A stretch of 64,000 nucleotides of DNA from the NCBI RefSeq assembly GCF_030272615.1, contig NC_081405.1, positions 155,603,613-155,667,612 of the forward strand. Reading direction: 5' to 3'. The stretch's first letter is position 1, and each line of letters opens with the position of its first letter. The notes under the pieces are model-generated. The model searched no databases, had not been told where the DNA came from, and saw only the letters and a program-made list of their open reading frames with translations. The translations under genes were made by a program, and so were the position numbers. Source of the DNA: Cryptomeria japonica (Eukaryota > Streptophyta > Pinopsida > Cupressales > Cupressaceae). This document shows, piece by piece, positions 57,573 to 64,000 of this stretch.

Positions 57573-58530
57573 ATATATTTTATTTTGGATATTTTCTACT
57601 ATATAAAATATAATTAATAATAGATATATTTTTTAAAGGCCCTTTGTGTTTTTAAATTTTTTTAAGACATAAAATATGAATTTTAAAAATTCTAAAAAAA
57701 ATGTATTTACTAATTTTTCTAGCAAAGTAATTTGATTTTCCATTTTTATTGATGGTTAAAAAATTTCATCCGAGTTGTTTATGTATAAATAAAATAAAAC
57801 TACTTAATTGTAATTGGTTCAAAATATTTTTTTTAATAAAGATGAAAAAAATGGAACTCATTGCAATAATATTGGTTAAAGGCAAGTACTAATATTTATT
57901 TTAATCTACCTAAAAAATTGTTTTAAAAAACTCATTTACATAGTGGATCCGTGAAATCAGGTAATGCAAATTATTTGAGTCAATTAGATTGTTGAAAAAG
58001 TTGAAAAACAATTTCTGTAATTTAGAAACTTAAAAATCATGCATCGTAACTTTTTAAAAATATAATTAAATTAAAAATTAGAGTACTATTATATTCTGAT
58101 TTTTAATTCAATTATTAAATACAAAAAACTTTGCTGTAAGAACCTTTTTGATACTTCCATAGACAATCTGACCTAATTCCCCTTAAAATAAAATAAACAT
58201 TAATAATCACAAAGAATAAAGAATAACATTTTAAGCAGCAACAAACATGACCAAAACTAATCAAAAACTCAGATTCAAAACTTTACCAAAGATAAATTGC
58301 CTTCCAGATTTTCATATATATCTCATTTTTGCATGTCAAAGATAGACATGCAATGTAATAATACTGTTTTAATCATTATTAATTAAATTAAAAATAAAAA
58401 TATAACTATATTTTAATTTATAAATAAATAAATAAAATAATTAAAATACATTGTGATTGTTGAATAGTCAATGACCACAAAAAATATTCATATATTGTAC
58501 GTTAATCATTGAAAACTTTGTCTTGTAAAA
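57573..58530. other. AT-rich intergenic DNA
   Basis: No recognisable gene, RNA or element. Homopolymer A and T runs are frequent. Confidence 0.6.
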
Positions 58531-58565
58531 GATGATCAAAGGAGCGACTTTGCTGCCTAGATATT

Positions 58566-58607
58566 GTACGGAACTCAGAAACAGACAAGTGAGAAATGCA
58601 AAACTTT
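58566..58607 (+). repeat. Left arm of a 40-bp inverted repeat
   Basis: GTACGGAACTCAGAAACAGACAAG.. type sequence; ACAAGTGAGAAATGCAAAA is identical to the reverse complement of TTTTGCATTTCTCACTTGT at about 60144-60162. About 40 bp pair with four to five mismatches. Confidence 0.8.
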
Positions 58608-58639
58608 CCAAGCCTCTGTTGTCTGCCGGTCAAGGAGTG

Positions 58640-59478
58640 CGTGGGAAAAACGTTGTGGTATGGTCACATTCAATCATACTCGCATATATACCTTCAAAGG
58701 CTAGACAAAATTAACATTGTTGTATGGTCACATTCAATCCTTCAGCCATATGTTCAATTGAAATTTGGTTCCATTTGGCCTTCAAAGGTTGGAAAAAATC
58801 AATACATTGAAATTCAAACTTCAAAGTCTTCCCACATTGTTGTATGTCACCTTCAATCCTTCAATCCTTCAATCATATGTTCAATTGAAATTTGGTTCCA
58901 TTTGGCCTTCAAAGGTTGGAAATAATCAACGCATTGAAATTCAAACTTCAAAGTCTTCCCACATTGTTGTATGGTCACCTTCAATCCTTCAATCCTTCAA
59001 TCATATGTTCAATTGAAATTTGGTTCCATTTGGCCTTCAAAGGTTGGAAATAATCAACGCATTGAAATTCAAACTTCAAAGTCTTCCCACATTGTTGTAT
59101 GTCACCTTCAATCCTTCAATCCTTCAATCATATGTTCAATTGAAATTTGGTTCCATTTGGCCTTCAAAGGTTGGAAATAATCAACGCATTGAAATTCAAA
59201 CTTCAAAGTCTTCCCACATTGTTGTATGGTCACCTTCAATCCTTCAATCCTTCAATCCTTCAATCATATGTTCAATTGAAATTTGGTTCCATTTGGCCTT
59301 CAAAGGTTGGAAATAATCAACACATTGAAATTCAAACTTCAAAGTCTTCCCACATTGTTGTATGGTCACCTTCAATCCTTCAATCCTTCAATCATATGTT
59401 CAATTGAAATTTGGTTCCATTTGGCCTTTAAAGGTTGGAAATAATCAACACATTGAAATTCAAACTTCTAAGTCCTAG
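58640..59478. repeat. Minisatellite with about 127-bp unit (six units plus a degenerate one)
   Basis: Unit starts (ACATTGTTGTATG) are at 58714, 58834, 58961, 59089, 59216 and 59352, spaced 120, 127, 128, 127 and 136 bp; a diverged unit precedes at about 58640. Each holds TCAATTGAAATTTGGTTCCA and AATTCAAACTTCAAAGTC. Length varies mainly by the count of a 9-base CCTTCAATC sub-repeat (one in the first unit, three in most, four in the fifth). Overlapping open frames across the units are by-products of the repeat and shift with unit length. Confidence 0.95.
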
Positions 59479-60134
59479 GGAAAGTTATCAATAGTTGTTA
59501 TAACCAATTCACATTATATTAGATTTTGACCATTTTTTTTCTTGGCTTTATATGTGACATAAGTGCTTACAACTATTATTTTGGTTTTTGTGTAGTTACA
59601 ATGAACATTGTGGGATTTGTTGTGCATGCAAGGGCCAAAAAGTAGTCATTTTGAGATGATGCCACATATCTATTCACTTTGCTCCGTTAACCATTTACTT
59701 TGACCACCAAAAAATTTGCACAACTTATCCAACACTTATGCAACAATAATCATGTGCTATTGATACCAACAAAGTTGCAGAATTAATCTAATTACAAACT
59801 TCTCTCGAACTATTGGATATATCAATAGGTGTGTACTAGCCCACTAGATGATTTTTTAGCGGAATTTTAAAAAGCAAAAACTAATAAAATTTAATTGAAA
59901 CATGGCGCCCCTTCCCATAAACATATAGAGGACATGTTTCAAATTATCAATTTAAAACCAAAGTATCTATGAAGTTAATTTAATGTATGAGAATAATTTT
60001 TTTTTTCTTTTGAATTAAAATATATGTTAGGGTAGGTTTTAAAAACACAATTAAAATTATGAATTGAGATTTTTATTTAGAAATTAATTTTACAATAAAT
60101 ATGATCAATAAAATGGATTGTAGACTTCAATTAC
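59479..60134. other. Unassigned DNA between minisatellite and right inverted-repeat arm
   Basis: No domain or repeat recognised. With the minisatellite it forms the interior of the roughly 1.6-kb segment bounded by the inverted repeat. Confidence 0.5.
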
Positions 60135-60176
60135 TGTAAAAGTTTTGCATTTCTCACTTGTTTATTTCTGAGCTAA
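60135..60176 (-). repeat. Right arm of the 40-bp inverted repeat
   Basis: Pairs with 58566-58607 in opposite orientation; see the left arm. No duplication flanking the pair was recognised. Confidence 0.8.
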
Positions 60177-60539
60177 GTACAGATGGAGATGGTCTTAGTT
60201 TGTCCCCTCCCACTCTTTTCTCTCTCTGCCAACGACAACTTTCATAGTGTTGAGCGGATTCTTCGGGCATACATGCAAATCGTACTGTGATGTGGAACTA
60301 AAATTATGTTATGTTGTAACAGGTAGTACAAATATTGTTTCTATGTATTCAACTTTGTGTTCCAGTGGGACCGCGGATCAAGTTCAAAATTCAGAATTTT
60401 CCAGCCTACAATCTATTCCATGCAATATATATCACCTAAACCCTAATTACATTATGACAAAGCAACTTAAAAGTATCCCATGTGTTCTATTCTTAAAAGA
60501 AGTTAGAACTAGCGATTGTTCTTTTGTGTGAAATGGGTA
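60177..60539 (+). other. Possible short open frame, unrecognised
   Basis: A 94-codon + frame (60247-60531) with a cysteine-rich start has no family resemblance, no close TATA box and no splice signals I would trust. It is listed so the stretch is not silent; probably not a gene. Confidence 0.2.
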
Positions 60540-60840
60540 AGTAAAAAATGTGTGGATGGTGAATAATATTTTTTTTAAGGGTCTATTTTTTTCATATTGT
60601 GCTGGGGGAGAGTGAGATGTAGACATGGAAGAGACAAATATATAGATAGGGGAAGAGAAAGGGAAAGATAGAAAGATAAAGATAGACCTTTGATGCAATA
60701 TATAGAGAGAGGGGTAGAGAGAGATAAAATTATAATGAGATAGAAATAGGGGAGAGTTTAGAAAAAATGTGTGGACGGTGAATAATATTTTTTTGGGGGT
60801 CTATTTTTTTCATATTGAGATGGGTGAGAGTCAGAGAGAT
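60540..60840. repeat. Direct repeat of about 75 bp within the purine-rich region
   Basis: AAAAAATGTGTGGATGGTGA ATAATATTTTTTT..GGTCTATTTTTTTCATATTG at about 60543-60600 recurs at 60764-60822 as AAAAAATGTGTGGACGGTGA with the same continuation. Both are followed by GA-rich DNA. Confidence 0.9.
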
Positions 60841-61569
60841 AGGGAGACAAAGTGATAGATATAGGTAGAAGAGGGAGAGAGGGAGATAGATGGTTAGAGA
60901 AGGGACAGAAGGAAGGGGGAGAAAGATAGCTAGAGAGGGGCAGAGAAGTAGGGAGAGAGATCTCAATATATATAGAGGAGGAGAGGGAGGGATATAAAAG
61001 AGGGAAATATATAGTTTAGAACTTAGGATCCAAAATTATAATGAAGAGTGCATTAAGTGGCCTAATCCAAGATATCATTTGAATAATGTAAATGTGTGGA
61101 TCATTTTAGATTAGAGAGAGAGAGAGAGGGGGGGGGGGGGGGGGGCAAGGGCGGAGGAGGGAAAGAGAAAAAGGAAGATGTAGAGATATATGGGAAGAGA
61201 AAGGGACTAGGAGAGAGATATAAAGATAGAGAGATAGATAGGGGATGGGGGGGGAGTGAGGGATGAGAGAGATGGGGAGAGAAAGGGATATAAAGTGAGA
61301 GATATAGGTAGAAGATGGAGAGAGGGAGATATATAGTTATAGAAGGGAGGAATGGAAGGGGAGAGAGATAGGTAGAGAGGGAGAGAGAAGAATAGGGAGA
61401 GAGAGATCAATATATAGAGAGGAGGGGAAGGGATATAGATAGAGGTAAATATAAAGAGAGATGGATAGTGAGGGAGAGAAGGAGATAGATAGATAGACAG
61501 ACAGACAAACAGAAAAAGAGAGAGAGAGATACAAAGAGACAAGGAGAGATAGAGAAATACAGAGAAAAG

Positions 61570-61620
<51 letters not shown>

Positions 61621-62086
61621 GGGTATAATAACCCGTAAAATGCCTATTAAAACTTAGGATTCAAATTTGTAATAAAGAGGGCATTAAATAGCCTAATCCA
61701 AGATATCAAACGATGTAGATGCATGGATTATTTTAGATTAAAATAGGCTATAATAAAATTTGGCTAAAAAAATATAAATACAAATTAATATAAATACCAA
61801 AAAACAAATAAAAAACAACTTTATGTTTACAAATGATATATAAATTTAAAAATTAAAAATATGAAATATATATTTTTATCCCTTATATATAAAAACTCAA
61901 AAAATAAATGACACCTTTTTATCTCAACATTATTTTAACTTTTATCTATATATTTTTAATTAAATATAATAAAAAAAGAATACAAAAGAGCAATAGTCTT
62001 CTCATCAAATATGCTCTAATAGAAATATAGAAAATGATATATAGACAAGTAGAGAGAGGGATATATAGATAGAGAGTGGTGCAGGT
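60600..62086 (+). repeat. Long purine-rich (GA/GGGAGA) tract
   Basis: About 1 kb of the + strand is dominated by A and G in irregular AGAGAG, GATAGA and GGGAGA units, with 18 consecutive G at about 61129-61146 and perfect (GA) dinucleotides at about 61572-61616. Two copies of a non-purine block (ACTTAGGAT...AATCCAAGATATCA) at 61020-61110 and 61652-61740 lie within it. 61745-62040 is AT-rich. The tract resumes after the solo LTR at 63717. Confidence 0.9.
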
Positions 62087-63716
62087 GCACCAAGGCAAAC
62101 AAATTCAAATTTGAAGACCTTTGAGACCAAGGAGGAGATTCCAACATCAAACAAATTCAATAAAATCAATTATGAGATCCTAAAGCCAATAATGGCTTTT
62201 GAAACTAAAAAAATGCAAAAAGTTGTCAAATTGTCCTGAAAGTTGTAAAATGTTGTCAAATGTTGGATATTGGGTCAAAACACCCAAAAAAGGATTTAGG
62301 AGGGTTTAGTTTCATTTGAAATGCAATAAAGGATTAAAATCCTTTTGTTTTTAATGTTTTTGTTAAAGTTGTAATGCATTTTCCAAAGTGCAAATTCAAA
62401 ATTTCAAAAAGGCAATGGTTAGGAAGAATTAGGTGGGAAACTAGTTTTAAGTGTTTTTGTGTTAAATAAACAATGTAACCAACCATAAGTTGGTTGACCA
62501 GTCATAGAGGAAGGTTTATAAAGTCATTTTAATGCATTGTACGAAATGGTGAAGGCCTAGTGTATGGACAACATCTGGAAGAGTAATAAAACTCAGATTT
62601 TGAAGCCATTTCCTGGTTTTTTATGAACTTGTGAGGGTTTTATTTGGTGTAATTCACATGATAAATTTGTAGTTAATTTATTTCAACATTTAATACCTCT
62701 GTGAATTCTATGAAGTCACTACTAGATTATAAAATTGGTTTATTGCTGACTATCCCAGAATTTTGTCACTTTTTCCTTAACAGTTTTGACAAATTTTAAT
62801 GTTATGGTCATTCCATGAATGATAGGACTCTAATTCTCATGGAGTGGATATAAAATGACATGTATTATATTTCATAACAACCAAATGTGTAGATAACAGG
62901 GTTTAAGAGAGGTGATCACCATTGTTTGCTTGGAAAGCCTAGTGAAGAGGCTAGGTAGGGTGAGGGTTGGAGACATCTACCCATTGGAGGGGTATATTTT
63001 ATGATTTTTATAGTTTTATGTTGGCTATATAAAGGTAAAACAACAGCCAATCAACTCCAGAAGTGTGTGGAAGGGTGAGGTTGGAGAAACCCTTGATTTT
63101 AGGGCTTTTTGATGAAAATTTGGGGCTTTGGGGGTTAGAGGCCTCACAAACTGAAATTGATTATGGATTACTTAATTATTTATCATTTAATAAGACTATT
63201 TTGAGGTTAGAAGTACCCAACAGTAATATTTCTTGTAGTTGCTTTGTTAATTCACCATTCTAGTTGCTTGAAAACGAAGGACAATCTAAAAACAGCAGAT
63301 ACGTTCCAAAACAACTTGCTAAAGTCTCTGAGTATGTTATAGAAAAAAAAAGGGGTATCCAAATATCCATTTTATTTATCTAGTGTTTTGGAAGTTTTTG
63401 GAGTTATCATTAAATTTCTCTCGCTGTTGCACTAGTTGGGATTCCAGGCCTAGAAGGAGCAAATTTGGAGTTTGAGCATTTGGGTATTGAATAGAAGACT
63501 AAAACCAGTTGAATCCTTTTATATTATACCTAAGAACATATTCTAAGTCATAATTTTCCTTAGGTGAAGTCTTGATCCATATTTGGTACATTTGAGACAT
63601 TTAGGGTGTTTGTAGGCTGAAGGAAATTTGCCATTTCTTACCTTATATCTTACAAAGTAATCTATACCTGTTTGGGCATTGTCTTATACCACCATACCTC
63701 TGCCTACTCTACATCA
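62087..63716 (+). mobile_element. Solo gypsy LTR related to element F (1630 bp)
   Basis: Flanked by an exact 5-bp GAGAG duplication (62082-62086 and 63717-63721) and has TG...CA ends (TGGTGCAGGTGC...CTACATCA). Length and internal landmarks follow the reverse complement of the element F LTR: the AAAGTTGTCAAA block, GGAGGGTTTAG, GGTTG..TAAATCATTGTA-like block and TTGAAG.CATTTC...TTATGAACTTGT. No internal region present. The 63063-63263 open frame is only LTR sequence. Confidence 0.85.
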
Positions 63717-64000
63717 GAGAGGGAAGGGGAGAGATGGGAAGATAGAGAGAGATAAGGGGCAAGAGTGAGAGATAAAAGAGGAGAATTGAAAACTGGAATT
63801 GTAAGCAAATTTTAAATCTAAGAAAGAGCATAAATAAGTCCAACAATTTTGCAGCAAATTATGGTGTGGATATGTCTTCTTTTAAGAAAAAAATATATTT
63901 TTTAGTTTTTTGTCTATCATTTATGGTATTCAATGTATTATGGATTTGACCTCCTTAGTGTCAAATTAATTAAAAATATATATAAATTATTTTATATATA
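63717..64000. other. End of purine tract and AT-rich window edge
   Basis: 63717-63785 continues the GA-rich tract cut by the solo LTR. The remainder is AT-rich with no recognised feature. Confidence 0.7.

Noticed and set aside
58596-59407. Several overlapping + frames of 60-109 codons in the minisatellite
   Set aside because: They repeat the same peptide blocks and shift frame with unit length, which is not a multiple of three in most units. They are by-products of the tandem array.
58640-59478. CRISPR-like regular spacing
   Set aside because: Repeats are about 127 bp, contiguous and without unique spacers, in a plant nuclear context.
60447-61542. Minus-strand frames rich in Ser, Leu, Pro and Tyr
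   Set aside because: They are translations of the GA-rich purine tract (CT strand). Low complexity, no start context and no domain.

Overview
This is plant nuclear DNA, most likely from a conifer. It has one spliced terpene synthase gene with the conifer-type ten-exon layout and N-terminal/catalytic motifs, embedded in a deep nest of Ty1-copia and Ty3-gypsy LTR retrotransposons, a plant LINE and a tRNA-derived SINE. No bacterial operons, rRNA genes, CRISPR arrays or functional tRNA genes were seen.

Layout. (1) 1-42981 is one nested retrotransposon stack. The outermost layer is the 3' end of a chromovirus (here D, + strand), whose LTR starts at 911 and ends near 42981, cut into four pieces by three insertions. 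Insertion one is copia element C (917-15719, minus, candidate duplication TAGTG), which carries copia element A (2664-10973, minus, duplication ATGTC), which carries a solo LTR of family B (5770-6788, duplication ATTCC). Insertion two is copia element B (16825-23525, minus, duplication TATAG). Insertion three is Tat-lineage gypsy element E (23573-41944, +), which carries an antisense plant-mobile-domain relic between integrase and 3' LTR and was hit by chromovirus F (34340-40235, minus, duplication CATTT), itself invaded by another B-family LTR. All open reading frames in these elements are broken.

(2) 42982-46184 is a gene-poor stretch with a plant A1 aspartic protease pseudogene, short local duplications and a 262-bp copia LTR with primer-binding site. 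(3) 46185-49938 (minus) is an apparently intact terpene synthase: ten exons, nine GT-AG introns, 602 codons, a plausible plastid transit peptide, RRX8W, DDXXD and NSE/DTE-type motifs, a TATA box 74 bp before the ATG and a G-box about 55 bp beyond it. It is the one gene in the window that looks functional.

(4) 50100-50870 is AT-rich with a degenerate telomere-like array. (5) 50871-56899 is a near full-length L1-type LINE (minus) with a 12-bp target-site duplication and poly(A) tail. (6) 57330-57572 is a tRNA-derived SINE. (7) 58560-60176 is a roughly 127-bp minisatellite flanked by an inverted repeat. (8) 60600-62086 and 63717-63790 form a long GA-rich purine tract interrupted by a solo gypsy LTR (62087-63716, duplication GAGAG) related to the LTRs of element F.

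The repeats do not work together with the gene as a pathway. The terpene synthase stands alone here; its substrate is inferred to be geranyl diphosphate in plastids, and its product cannot be read from sequence.
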